Shown: in pieces, positions 32,701 to 41,323 of the stretch | Layout of the letters: each line of letters starts with the position of its first letter | How positions within the stretch are numbered: the stretch's first letter is position 1 | NCBI RefSeq assembly: GCF_000194605.1 | Contig: NC_015321.1 | Location: forward strand, 3,472,001 to 3,536,000 | Length of the DNA: 64,000 nucleotides | Reading direction: 5' to 3' | From: Fluviicola taffensis DSM 16823 | GTDB taxonomy: Bacteria > Bacteroidota > Bacteroidia > Flavobacteriales_D > Crocinitomicaceae | The notes under the pieces: model-generated | What the model was told of the DNA's origin: nothing | Database searches by the model: none | What the model saw: the letters and a program-made list of their open reading frames with translations, nothing else | Translations under genes and position numbers: made by a program

Positions 32701-32994
32701 TTCTTACGTGAACAAAAAGGGATTACACGTAGTGAAGAAACCAAAAATGCTTGCACTGAATTGATTGAATTGGTAGATAAAGGAACATTTACTCCTTTGC
32801 CAAATGAAATTCGAAAAATGAAACGTGAGTTGGATAAGCGTTCGATTACTCACGGTCAAGTAGATAATCTGATTATTCTACTTTCTAAAAAATACAGTCT
32901 TTCTTCCAGTGAAACAGATTCAAGTGATTCTCAGCAAGAAATTGATGTAAATATTACTCCTTCCATTGTGATCACTGAAACTTTTGTTCCATGA
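29695..32994 (+). CDS. PLD-nuclease plus SNF2-type helicase
   Basis: This 1099-aa protein has an N-terminal phospholipase-D-like domain with HAK (H133) and GSSNLTEAGL, a Walker A DVVGLGKT (about 278-285), DEAH box LVDEAHKYRN (about 362-365), SATPLNNRPQDLYYQ, and helicase motif VI MQRTGRINRIG (about 790). PLD domains act as nucleases in restriction enzymes such as NgoAVII/CglI-like and DISARM systems; here the nuclease and translocase are one chain. It overlaps the XRE gene and the DUF1016 gene. Confidence 0.9.
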   Translation: MSTKFFTNTEDKTVFQKFKGILENMKDIYAFHAVVGYFRSSGYFALQEYLKDIKDIKILVGINVDEMFAESQRKGLLYFGDETKTKHEFLNWFIQDLKDAKYSEEVENGILKFIEDLISGRIEVRAHNSKTLHAKFYLFLPEVHTEHSDGWVIMGSSNLTEAGLGIKKSPNYELNIALKDYDDVEFTKKEFNILWEQSTPILPADIKEFKKKTHIGQNYTPFEIYLKLLIEYFGKNIDYDPDTVGDLPKTYKKLSYQIDAVNQGFSMLMEHNGFFLSDVVGLGKTIVASMIAKRFMIANGSMNTKILVVYPPALEKNWKSTFRMFGLDKHTKFITNGSLDKIIKGDDLNYWLKEDYDLILVDEAHKYRNHASATFAQLQRICKAPRNGDGLVKGKNKKVMLISATPLNNRPQDLYYQLLLFQDARKSTLPVTNLQSFFGPIVREYRDIMKEDNPEIQRIRDMYNQIRERVISQITVRRTRRDLKNYPKYIDDLKEQGIVFPEIAPLKPVVYSLNSKLGKLFYQTIFYLTDEDKVNYFRYQAIRFLNQDDRDKYYEQAVLVSKSLAGIMKTLMVKRLESSFHSFKITLRNLMVSTERMIQMFENDKVLIAPDLNINELVEKGFSMEEIEELIEKISVENPRNNVFKAEDFDPDFLEGLKKDHSLLKDLYKQWSEIKEDPKLDELLKTFENELFNKEINPTGQLVIFTESNDTAEYLYEKLKDYDGKGVLKISSENRKKVFETIQKNFDANYIGERKDDYHILITTDVLAEGVNLHRANVLVNYDTPWNATRLMQRTGRINRIGSIAGVVYNYNFYPSQQGDEEIKLYKNALIKLQGFHSAFGEDAQVFTHEELVEQFELFKEGMPDEEDKRLKYLRFIREFKDANPIEFKRIKAFPMKARTARKNSNAKDDSLNNASLVFLKSPYKMEFYSVSAEKKVVPLTFIEAAEYFESNASELSGELPTSHFGQVQAALDEFDKEFFSSTDEGVTTTDKADAISAQAKKFLREQKGITRSEETKNACTELIELVDKGTFTPLPNEIRKMKRELDKRSITHGQVDNLIILLSKKYSLSSSETDSSDSQQEIDVNITPSIVITETFVP

Positions 32995-34133
32995 AAATAA
33001 ATAGCCTCGTTCATCAAATTCAACTGATCGATTCTAATCTTTCAGTTCAAGCAAATAAAGCAGTAAATCAATTGCTTACAATGCGTAACTGGCTAATTGG
33101 TCATTACATTGTTGAGTTTGAACAAAAAGGTGAAGAAAGAGCAACTTATGGCGATAAATTGATTGAAACACTAGCTGAAAATCTAAAAATCGCTAATGTA
33201 AAAGGTTTGTCTTCTAGAAATTTAAACTTGTTTCGAGAGTTTTATTTCGCTTTTCCTGAGATTCTGCAGTCAGTGACTGCAGTATTGGATAACCCTTCAA
33301 ATAAGATTTCGCAGTCACTGACTGCAGAATTGAAAAACGTAGAATTGGGAACTCTTCAGTCACTGACCGAAGAGTTGGAAAACAGGACCCAAAGCGTTGA
33401 TAGCACACAAGATTCTCTCGCTACTAAAATGATTGAATCGCTATCATTCACACATATAACACTACTCATTCCAATTTCAGATCCATTAAAACGAACCTTC
33501 TATATCATTGAAGCGATTAAAGGTACATGGTCAGTCCGCGAACTAAAACGACAAATCAATGCCTTGTTGTTTGAACGCTCTGGAATTTCTAAAAAGCCAG
33601 AATTGTTAATACCCCTTGTTCAGACAGTTCCGGAACAACAAAAAGGTTTGGTAAAAGATGTGTATACGTTCGAATTTTTAGGACTACCGATCAAAGATGC
33701 TGTTGAAGAATCAGATTTAGAATCAGCACTCTTAGATCATTTACGTGAGTTCATATTAGAATTGGGTCATGGATTTTGTTTGGAAGCAAGACAAAAAAGA
33801 ATCCTAATCGGCAACGAATACTACTTCATTGATTTAGTATTCTACCATCGTATATTGAAATGCCATATTCTCATTGAATTGAAAGTGGAAGAGTTCAATC
33901 ATGCGAATGCTGGTCAACTAAACACATACCTGAACTACTACAAAAAAGAAATGAAGGAAATCGGTGACAATGAACCAATTGGAATATTGTTAGTAACTGA
34001 TACAAACCAAGCATTGGTAGAATATGCAACTGCAGGAATGGATCAAAACCTTTTTGTCAGTAAATACCTCCTGCAGTTACCAAGTATTGAAAAATTGACC
34101 ACATTCATTAACCAAGAATTGAAAAGCATTTAA
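32991..34133 (+). CDS. DUF1016 (YhcG-like) PD-(D/E)XK nuclease
   Basis: This 380-aa protein has the DUF1016 N-terminal half (MRNWLIGHYIVEFEQKGEERATYGDKLIETLAE) and a C-terminal PDDEXK nuclease: FVDLVFYHR-type IDLVFYHRILKCHILIELKVEEFNHANAGQL with catalytic E-x-K in IELKVE. Between them lies an insertion with three short repeats (QSVTAVL, QSLTAEL, QSLTEEL) encoded by palindromic DNA. It overlaps the helicase by 4 bp. The family is a common accessory nuclease in type I restriction loci. Confidence 0.88.
   Translation: MKINSLVHQIQLIDSNLSVQANKAVNQLLTMRNWLIGHYIVEFEQKGEERATYGDKLIETLAENLKIANVKGLSSRNLNLFREFYFAFPEILQSVTAVLDNPSNKISQSLTAELKNVELGTLQSLTEELENRTQSVDSTQDSLATKMIESLSFTHITLLIPISDPLKRTFYIIEAIKGTWSVRELKRQINALLFERSGISKKPELLIPLVQTVPEQQKGLVKDVYTFEFLGLPIKDAVEESDLESALLDHLREFILELGHGFCLEARQKRILIGNEYYFIDLVFYHRILKCHILIELKVEEFNHANAGQLNTYLNYYKKEMKEIGDNEPIGILLVTDTNQALVEYATAGMDQNLFVSKYLLQLPSIEKLTTFINQELKSI
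33264..33374. repeat. Three palindromic repeats inside the DUF1016 gene
   Basis: CTGCAGTCAGTGACTGCAG (33264-33282, perfect), GCAGTCACTGACTGC (33311-33325, perfect) and a 23-bp copy CTCTTCAGTCA-C-TGACCGAAGAG (33352-33374, one mismatch). All keep the core CAGTCA-S-TGAC and all are in frame, about 43 bp apart. Confidence 0.75.
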
Positions 34134-34138
34134 ACACC

Positions 34139-37100
34139 ATGGATAAAGCACAATTACAAAAGATATTTTCAAATGCTTATAACCATGAGAATTGGCTTGA
34201 AGTATTAAAAACCGTATTTGGCGCACGCCAACTATTGGTGCAACCAAAACAAATATCGCTTCCTACAAACGATCTTGCTGACAGTGCATTTGAATTAGGA
34301 AATATAACAACAACAGACGATCGAATTATAGGTTTGTATAAAATTGAAGTAAAAGCGAACGTGTTTTTAGAACGCAATAAAGTTGGGTTACGGAAATTAT
34401 TGCGGGAGGTTTATCAATACGATGTAGATGGAGCATTAGTTGTCTTTGTACAAGAGAATAAATGGAGGTTGTCATTTGTTTCTGAAGTAAAGGTTTTAAA
34501 TAATGAAGGAGAAGTAATAACTGAAGCAACCGAACCTAAACGTTTTACATATCTTTTAGGAGAAGGGGAACAAGTGCAAACACCAACTATTTTCCTTAGT
34601 AAACTTTCAGGAAAAGTATTTTCTCTAGAGGATATCAGAAGATCATTTAGTGTAGATGTACTGAATGAAGAATTTTACAAGATTATTCAACAGAAATTCT
34701 ATGAATTGGTGGGGGGTAAAATAGGATCCGTAAAAAAACAAACGGATTTTGGAGATGGGAAGTTAATTCTGCCAGATCTTACAAAGGATGCAAGACAGGT
34801 ATATCAAGAATTTGCAGTCCGATTAATAGGTCGTTCTGTATTTTGTTGGTTCCTCAAAATGAAAAAAGAAAAGAATGAGGCTTCTCTTATAGCAGAGGAA
34901 TTACTTTCCTCAAAAGCTGTTAATGCTAATAAAAATTATTACCATACAATTCTGGAGAGATTGTTCTTTCAAACATTGAATACACCTATGGACGAACGGT
35001 TGGATAATCTTCCATACGGCTGTGAAAAAGTTCCCTTTTTAAATGGAGGGCTTTTTGAGCCAGGTGTTGATGACTATTACAGACTTAATAAATTAACAGG
35101 TCTTTCCGAAAATATTGATACTCTAATCATATCTGATAAATGGTTTCAATCTTTTTTTGAAGAATTAGAAAAATACAATTTTACAATCGACGAAAACTCG
35201 GTTACCGATGTTGAAGTTAGTGTAGATCCAGAAATGTTAGGGCGGATTTTCGAAAACTTATTAGCAGAAATAGATCCGGATAGTGGCGAAACAGCGAGAA
35301 AAGCAACAGGGAGTTTTTATACTCCCCGCGAGATAGTTGATTATATGGCGACAGAATCGTTGGTGCAGTACATTCATAATAAAACAACTATTTCTCAGCA
35401 TAAATTGCGTACTGTTTTTAAAATGTCAGAAAACGCTGAAATTGAATTCAATGAATCAGATAGAATTGGAATTCTGAAAGCCCTAGATACAGTGAAAATA
35501 TTAGATCCTGCTTGCGGGTCAGGAGCATTTCCAATGGGGGTACTACAAAAAATCGTTTTAGCCCTACAAAAATTAGATAAAAATGCTGTGTGGTGGATAA
35601 AGCAACGTATCAATGAAAATAAAAATGCAACAGCGAGAAAAGCCGTAAAAGAAAAATTAGAAGGAAATTCACAGTATGCACGTAAAATAGGAATTATTCA
35701 GAACTCACTATATGGAGTAGATATTCAGCCGATAGCGGCTGAAATATCGAAACTACGTTGCTTCTTGACTTTAGTGGTCGATGAGCGCATTGATGATTCA
35801 AAACCCAACCGTGGAATTGATCCATTACCTAACCTTGAATTTAAGTTTGTAACTGCAAACACCTTGTTGAAACTTCCAGAACAACAGTCACGAGGTTTAT
35901 TTGATCATTTCGAAGAACTAGAAGAACTAGAGCAGCTTAGAACAGATTATTTACAAAGTTCAGGAAATGAGAAATATAAGATTAAGGATCAATTTCCACA
36001 AGTTCAACGGAAAATCTTTAAAGAACAAATGAACTTGTTTGTTGATACTGAATCTAGAGCCTATAAATTAAGTACTTGGGAGCCATTTGGTCATAACAAA
36101 GCTGAGTGGTTTGATCCAGATTGGATGTTTGGAGTCAATCAATTTGATTTGGTGATCGGAAATCCACCTTATGTTCAATTACAAAAAGATGGTGGGAAAT
36201 TAGCAAAACTATACCAACATTTAAATTATGAGACATTTGAAAAAACTGGTGACATATATTCGCTTTTCTACGAAAGAAGTATAGAATTACTTAATGATAC
36301 AGGAATATTATGCTTCATTACTTCAAATAAATGGATGAGAGCAAAATATGGAATGAGTCTTCGCCATTTTTTCGCTAAAAAAACGACACCAATTCTTTTA
36401 GTAGATTTAGGAAATGTACAGGTTTTTAGAACGGCTACTGTAGATACCAATATATTATTTACGAAATCAAAATTATATTTGAAAAGTAGTGACTTCACAA
36501 ACTTTGAAGTAATAAAATTAAATTCAGATTTTGATATAAAGCAACAAAGTATAAGTCACTATATTTTAAATAATAAGTATCCTTTAACAAATATAGATTC
36601 AAATGCCTGGGTTGTAGGCGATAAGGATATTTATGATATCAAAGATTTTATCGAAAATCAAGGGATACCATTAAAAAACTGGTTAATTAAAATCAATAGG
36701 GGTTTATTAACTGGATTCAATGAAGGTTTTATTATACATGAAGACGACAAAAACCTTTTAATTCAAGAAGATTCTAATTGTGAACACATAATTAAACCAA
36801 TACTTAGTAGTTCTCGAAATATTGAAAAATGGTATCCTAACTTTGAAAATAAATTTTTGATTACTATCAAAAGCGGATGGACAAATCTTTACAGAAACGG
36901 CAAAGAACCAGAACAATTTTTCAAAGATTCATTCCCTTCAATATATAAATATCTTAAGTTCAAGGGTGACGCATATACAGGTAAAGATAAAGGATTATAT
37001 AGACGTGATGATAAAGGTGACTATTGGTGGGAATTAAGAAAATGCGCATATTATGACGATTTTGAAAAAGATAAAATAATTTTTCTTGACATTACAAAGT

Positions 37101-37654
37101 ATTTTCCATTCGTTTATGATGAAAATGACCACTTTTTGTGTACTGATCGGTTTTTCATTATGAGTGGTGAACATTTGAAATATCTTACTTGTATATTTAA
37201 TTCAAAATTATTTTATCATTGCTTTGCCGATGATTTCCCTGAATTGCAAGGTGGCAGTAGGAAACTCCAAAAAATATTTTTTGAAAAAATTCCAGTAAAA
37301 AGAGTTTCTGAATCTGAAGAAATACCATTTATTAAAATAACTGACTATTTAGTCTCCCTTAAAAAGGAAAATTCTAAAGAATTCAATGACAATTTTATTT
37401 TAATATATTTCGAGCAAATTGCCAATGCTTTGGTATTTGAGTTGTACTTTAAAGAAGAGTTTAAAATTCGTAACCTTTACATTGCTAAATATATAAGTGA
37501 TTTACCAGATTTAAATATTAGTGAAATAGCAGTTCATCAACTTCGGAAAATTTATGTTTTAATAAACCAAGAAAATCACCCATTAAAAGAAGCTATGTTT
37601 AATATGCTTGCTATTCCTCAAATTGAATTAATTATGAACAGTAGCAAAATATGA
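34139..37654 (+). CDS. Large Eco57I-class N6-adenine methyltransferase (type IIG/PglX-like)
   Basis: This 1171-aa protein has GSFYTPREIVDYM before SAM motif I DPACGSGAFPMGVL (from about residue 456) and catalytic NPPY (675-678). The N-terminal 300 residues (LLREVYQYDVDGALVVFVQENKWRLSFVSE) resemble type IIG proteins, but no clear PD-ExK motif is visible. The C-terminus (LQGGSRKLQKIFFEKIPV) is a TaqI-like specificity domain. It lies 5 bp after DUF1016 and overlaps the ATPase by 4 bp. It would supply self-protection or a BREX-like modification. Confidence 0.88.
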   Translation: MDKAQLQKIFSNAYNHENWLEVLKTVFGARQLLVQPKQISLPTNDLADSAFELGNITTTDDRIIGLYKIEVKANVFLERNKVGLRKLLREVYQYDVDGALVVFVQENKWRLSFVSEVKVLNNEGEVITEATEPKRFTYLLGEGEQVQTPTIFLSKLSGKVFSLEDIRRSFSVDVLNEEFYKIIQQKFYELVGGKIGSVKKQTDFGDGKLILPDLTKDARQVYQEFAVRLIGRSVFCWFLKMKKEKNEASLIAEELLSSKAVNANKNYYHTILERLFFQTLNTPMDERLDNLPYGCEKVPFLNGGLFEPGVDDYYRLNKLTGLSENIDTLIISDKWFQSFFEELEKYNFTIDENSVTDVEVSVDPEMLGRIFENLLAEIDPDSGETARKATGSFYTPREIVDYMATESLVQYIHNKTTISQHKLRTVFKMSENAEIEFNESDRIGILKALDTVKILDPACGSGAFPMGVLQKIVLALQKLDKNAVWWIKQRINENKNATARKAVKEKLEGNSQYARKIGIIQNSLYGVDIQPIAAEISKLRCFLTLVVDERIDDSKPNRGIDPLPNLEFKFVTANTLLKLPEQQSRGLFDHFEELEELEQLRTDYLQSSGNEKYKIKDQFPQVQRKIFKEQMNLFVDTESRAYKLSTWEPFGHNKAEWFDPDWMFGVNQFDLVIGNPPYVQLQKDGGKLAKLYQHLNYETFEKTGDIYSLFYERSIELLNDTGILCFITSNKWMRAKYGMSLRHFFAKKTTPILLVDLGNVQVFRTATVDTNILFTKSKLYLKSSDFTNFEVIKLNSDFDIKQQSISHYILNNKYPLTNIDSNAWVVGDKDIYDIKDFIENQGIPLKNWLIKINRGLLTGFNEGFIIHEDDKNLLIQEDSNCEHIIKPILSSSRNIEKWYPNFENKFLITIKSGWTNLYRNGKEPEQFFKDSFPSIYKYLKFKGDAYTGKDKGLYRRDDKGDYWWELRKCAYYDDFEKDKIIFLDITKYFPFVYDENDHFLCTDRFFIMSGEHLKYLTCIFNSKLFYHCFADDFPELQGGSRKLQKIFFEKIPVKRVSESEEIPFIKITDYLVSLKKENSKEFNDNFILIYFEQIANALVFELYFKEEFKIRNLYIAKYISDLPDLNISEIAVHQLRKIYVLINQENHPLKEAMFNMLAIPQIELIMNSSKI

Positions 37655-39618
37655 AACGGATATCCGAAATAGAATTCGTCAATTATAAAGCATTTTATAA
37701 TAGAGGTGAAGAAAATAAAATAATTATACCAGAAGGAAAGAGTGTTTTGATTTATGGTGAAAATGGAAGTGGGAAATCAAGTGTTTATGAGGGTTTGAAA
37801 CAATTTTTCAATAGTTCGGATAACACTGTAGAAGTAATTCCGTCAAGACACATCGCAGTTTCAAAAACAAGGATCAAAAATGAAGATACCGATATACAAT
37901 CGGAAGTATTAAACGATGTGTCAGTAAAAATAACTTTTACAGATGTTCACGGATGTGAACAACGCGAATTTGGCGTGACAAATAACAATATCCAAGGAGC
38001 AAATTATATTGCACAAGCAAATTTATTGAATAGTTTTCTATCTTATCGTGAATTACTACAAACATATTTAATGGATGATTTACGGGATAGAACCGAGTTT
38101 CGAAGAAGGTTTGCGAATCTATTAATTGAAAATATCCTGGCTAAACAAAAAAATAGCGTAACTCAAAGATCTTATCTTCACTCATGGGAATCTCTTTTTG
38201 CTCCTAGAGCTTGGTATAAAGAAGAAAACTTAGCTTTATTTGCTCAAGGTTTGGATCTAGATATCCGAAGAATAAATTTAATCCTAAATGAAATTATTAA
38301 ATTTTTCGAGCCACATCTTGAAGTTCAATTAGTGTTTATCGAGCCTTATATTGACTATATACATTCTTCTAAAAAAGAACGAACGGGAAAACATCCGATT
38401 TGTGAAATTGATTTATCAGTTAGTTTATTTGGTTTGGATACTGAAAATGATGAAGAAAATCATTTAACGGTACTCAATGAAGCTCGATTGTCCGCATTGG
38501 CAATTTCAATTTATTTTGCAGCTTTAATAAACACACCCCAGAATAATTTTGATTTTAAAATTCTTTATTTAGACGATATTTTTATAGGTCTAGACATGAG
38601 TAACCGACTACCTCTTTTAAATATTCTAAAAAACTTCAAAAAACCAATAATTGAACACTTTGTTGATGAAGAGAATGATAATAAAATAATTGAAAGAATA
38701 AAACGTAATGCAGATGTAATTCAAACAGAGCCAGAACCTTTCTTTACAAATTATCAAATTTTCATTTCAACTTATGATAGATTTTGGTTTCAAGTTGCTA
38801 AAAACTGGTTTGAAACAAAATCTAAAGGAAAATGGTGTTATTTAGAATTATATGCGAATCAAAAAGTAGGTTTAGCATTCAATACTCCTTTGTTTTTTAA
38901 TTCATTAGATTATATCCAAAAAGCTGAATTTTATTATTCTAAACATGATTATCCTTCTTGTGCAAACCATCTTAGAAAAGCTTTAGAAAAGAGAATAAAA
39001 GAACTACTTCCAGCAAATAAGCATTACGGTGAGTATTTTGACCATGAAACTGGAATAACAGAAATCAAAAAACTAAAAACTTTAAATCAATATTTAGAAA
39101 AATTCATTGATTTTTGTCAAGACAATAGTATTAATGCTTCAGAATTGACTGATTTAAAAAACTTAAAAGATTGGTATTTTAACCCTTTTTCTCATGACAA
39201 TATTGGAACACCAATTTTTAAACGAGAATTAGATCTTGCTTTTGATTTAGTTTCAAAACTTGAGCGCTTCACATTTAATATTTTACTTGATGCAGGTCAA
39301 CATCTTTATTTTGATTTCGACAACGAATTAGGTCAAACACGTAGGTATATGATTGAATTGCAAGAGAATTTAAGGTGGATTGAATCTGAACAAGGTATTT
39401 TATTGACTAATCCTAAAATTAAATGTTTTGAGTGGGTAAAAAATGGAGAAACACAAACCCAAGATTGGGACGGTAAATTAATTACTTTTTACAATAACAA
39501 ATGGAAAGCTTTGATAAAGGATCAATCATTACCTGATTATTCAATGGAACATGTATTGAATTCAATTAAATACTCAAATAATAAAAAATCATTAATAGAA
39601 CTTATTGCATTGCTATGA
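37651..39618 (+). CDS. RecF/SMC-like ATPase of the defence operon
   Basis: This 655-aa protein has Walker A GENGSGKSS (about 33-41) and Walker B ILYLDDIFIGLD (about 308), with LSALAISIYFAAL as the ABC-signature region. The C-terminal half (LDYIQKAEFYYSKHDYPSCANHLRKALEKRIKELL) is helical, HEPN-like in composition. Such ATPases pair with nucleases in OLD/Gabija, Lamassu and Septu systems. It overlaps the methylase and the GHKL stub by 4 bp each. Confidence 0.85.
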   Translation: MKRISEIEFVNYKAFYNRGEENKIIIPEGKSVLIYGENGSGKSSVYEGLKQFFNSSDNTVEVIPSRHIAVSKTRIKNEDTDIQSEVLNDVSVKITFTDVHGCEQREFGVTNNNIQGANYIAQANLLNSFLSYRELLQTYLMDDLRDRTEFRRRFANLLIENILAKQKNSVTQRSYLHSWESLFAPRAWYKEENLALFAQGLDLDIRRINLILNEIIKFFEPHLEVQLVFIEPYIDYIHSSKKERTGKHPICEIDLSVSLFGLDTENDEENHLTVLNEARLSALAISIYFAALINTPQNNFDFKILYLDDIFIGLDMSNRLPLLNILKNFKKPIIEHFVDEENDNKIIERIKRNADVIQTEPEPFFTNYQIFISTYDRFWFQVAKNWFETKSKGKWCYLELYANQKVGLAFNTPLFFNSLDYIQKAEFYYSKHDYPSCANHLRKALEKRIKELLPANKHYGEYFDHETGITEIKKLKTLNQYLEKFIDFCQDNSINASELTDLKNLKDWYFNPFSHDNIGTPIFKRELDLAFDLVSKLERFTFNILLDAGQHLYFDFDNELGQTRRYMIELQENLRWIESEQGILLTNPKIKCFEWVKNGETQTQDWDGKLITFYNNKWKALIKDQSLPDYSMEHVLNSIKYSNNKKSLIELIALL

Positions 39619-39812
39619 GTAAAATGTACGCCGAAATAAAGCGCATTGTTGATGAAGATATCAGCCCTCGTATGACACAAATTGATGTCATTAACGAAGC
39701 TATAACTAACGCTATTCATGCAGATGCTACTGAAATAGTTTGTGAGTTAGGATCTACAGATAATCCTGTTGATGATGGCGAATCAATTGTTACAGCCAAA
39801 AAAGTAAAATGA
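39615..39812 (+). pseudogene. N-terminal stub of a GHKL ATPase
   Basis: This 65-aa frame overlaps the previous gene by 4 bp. It has DVINEAITNAIHADATEIVCEL, the N-box region of HSP90/MutL-like ATPases found in defence operons, but the later motifs (DNGxG, GxGxG) are absent and the frame ends at a stop after 65 codons. No continuation is seen in the next 130 bp. It is either a truncated gene or a short adaptor that kept only the N-box helix; truncation is more likely. Confidence 0.65.
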
Positions 39813-39939
39813 ATCTATTATCATTTATTTTAGTTATGTATCAAAAAAGGATTTTCAATTCAATACAATAAATGAACTATATGATAAAAAAAGCAAGAAT
39901 TAACTTATAAGTGAATTATAATTTGTAACATTGAAATAA

Positions 39940-40431
39940 ATGAATAGCTTTGCCGTTGAAGTGTGGGATGACGAGGGATCAAAATGTACATTGTATACAG
40001 TTAAACAACTGGATGCTTCATACAGTGAAACGGATAAATTCTTTTTAAAAAGCAGAAATAATGACACTCTAAAAAGAAATTTTCAAGAAATAGCAAAATT
40101 TTTAACAACTATAATTGGTGAGGTAGACGGAGCTCTTTCCATTTATTTTAGAGAAGAGCGAAGTGCAAATGGAATTCCACCCAAAGGTGAAATTGAAAAA
40201 GATACCATTACATTCTTTCATATAAATTACCCTTTGCGCTTATATTGCTTGAGAATTAGTAATGAAATAGTTGTATTATTCAATGGTGATGAAAAAACGA
40301 GTGATGCTGCTCAAGATGGAAAAACGAGCATGGTATTTTACGAGGCGCAACAATTTGCAGTTAAAATTCTTAAAGCATATAATTACGGTGAATTTCAGTT
40401 TGGTCAAACAGAAGAAATAATCATTGATTAG
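39940..40431 (+). CDS. HigB/RelE-like toxin of a TAC module
   Basis: This 163-aa protein has FQEIAKFLTTI, and FFHINYPLRLYCLRISNEIVVLFNGDEKTS followed by AQQFAVKILKAY, the pattern of HigB/Gp49 (RelE-fold) toxins with basic residues in the strand region. RelE-fold toxins cleave mRNA on ribosomes. The length exceeds classic HigB by an N-terminal and a mid insertion. It is followed 32 bp later by an XRE antitoxin and then a SecB-like chaperone. The fold call is from local pattern and context. Confidence 0.75.
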   Translation: MNSFAVEVWDDEGSKCTLYTVKQLDASYSETDKFFLKSRNNDTLKRNFQEIAKFLTTIIGEVDGALSIYFREERSANGIPPKGEIEKDTITFFHINYPLRLYCLRISNEIVVLFNGDEKTSDAAQDGKTSMVFYEAQQFAVKILKAYNYGEFQFGQTEEIIID

Positions 40432-40463
40432 GAATACTTGAAACACCATTAAAATTTAGAAGT

Positions 40464-40859
40464 ATGAGAAGTGAAATCTTACAAGAAATTCTAGACGAAA
40501 CTCCGAAAGACGTGGAGATCTTTGTGCGTTGGTATGCAGATATCATCAAAAGAATCAATCAAATATTGACTGAAAAAGGCATGTCTCAAAAAGAATTGGC
40601 TGAAAGCTTGGATAAAAAACCTTCAGAAATTAGCAAATGGCTAAATGGTGAGCACAATTTCACATTAAGATCGCTTGCAAAACTACAGGCAGAATTAGGA
40701 GAAGAATTAATTCAGGTCCCTTCTGTGCATGTGGTTGATTCTTCCTTGCATAAGGAAGTAAGTTTTACTGTTTGGAGAAACAGAAGCTATCCTTCAAATA
40801 GCAAGTTTGAAAAGTTTAATGTTACAACCCATAAAAGCCCATCGAGTCGTGTCAGCTAA
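40464..40859 (+). CDS. HigA-like XRE antitoxin with chaperone-addiction tail
   Basis: This 131-aa protein has a central HTH (KGMSQKELAESLDKKPSEISKWLNGEHNFTLRSLAKLQAELGEEL) and about 50 extra residues at the C-terminus (VWRNRSYPSNSKFEKFNVTTHKS), hydrophobic and poorly folded. In toxin-antitoxin-chaperone systems such a tail makes the antitoxin depend on a SecB-like chaperone. Its 3' end overlaps the chaperone gene. Confidence 0.82.
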   Translation: MRSEILQEILDETPKDVEIFVRWYADIIKRINQILTEKGMSQKELAESLDKKPSEISKWLNGEHNFTLRSLAKLQAELGEELIQVPSVHVVDSSLHKEVSFTVWRNRSYPSNSKFEKFNVTTHKSPSSRVS

Positions 40860-41292
40860 AGTGATCGCAGATAAAATCCATATAACTGGATTTCGCATTC
40901 TTCATGCGGAAATGAACAGTCCATTCGATTTTGACACGAATGCGATTAAATTATTTGATAACACTACAAAATTTGATTTGGCGTTTAATTTGGAAGAAAA
41001 TTTGATTAAATCAGATTTTTTTATTGAAATTAAAACTGAAAGCAAAGAGAATACAAATTTGGAGGAAGCAACGGCAAAATTCCATTTTGCATACATTTTT
41101 AATGTCGAAAACTTCAAGGAATTAACGGTTGTAGTAGATGACACTAATTTGGATATAAACGGTGGTCTAGCAAATTCATTAGCATCTATTGTTTATTCAA
41201 CCACGCGTGGCATACTTATGACTCGTTTTCAAGGAACTGCTTTGGCGGATTTCATCTTACCTGTAAGAGATCCGAACGAACTGATAAACTGA
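40819..41292 (+). CDS. SecB-like chaperone of the TAC module
   Basis: This 157-aa protein (start ATG 40819; a TTG at 40807 is possible) has a long beta-region, FHFAYIFNVENFKELTVV, and a C-terminal LANSLASIVYSTTRGILMTRFQGTALADFILPVRDPNELI that matches the SecB pattern (IVYS-TRG at the dimer helix, ILPVRDPN at the end). Overlap of 41 bp with the antitoxin gene fits translational coupling. Housekeeping SecB is not usual in Bacteroidota, and the position makes a TAC chaperone the best call. Confidence 0.82.
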   Translation: MLQPIKAHRVVSAKVIADKIHITGFRILHAEMNSPFDFDTNAIKLFDNTTKFDLAFNLEENLIKSDFFIEIKTESKENTNLEEATAKFHFAYIFNVENFKELTVVVDDTNLDINGGLANSLASIVYSTTRGILMTRFQGTALADFILPVRDPNELIN

Positions 41293-41323
41293 TTCTTTCT
41301 ACCTTCAAACCAAACTACTCTGA

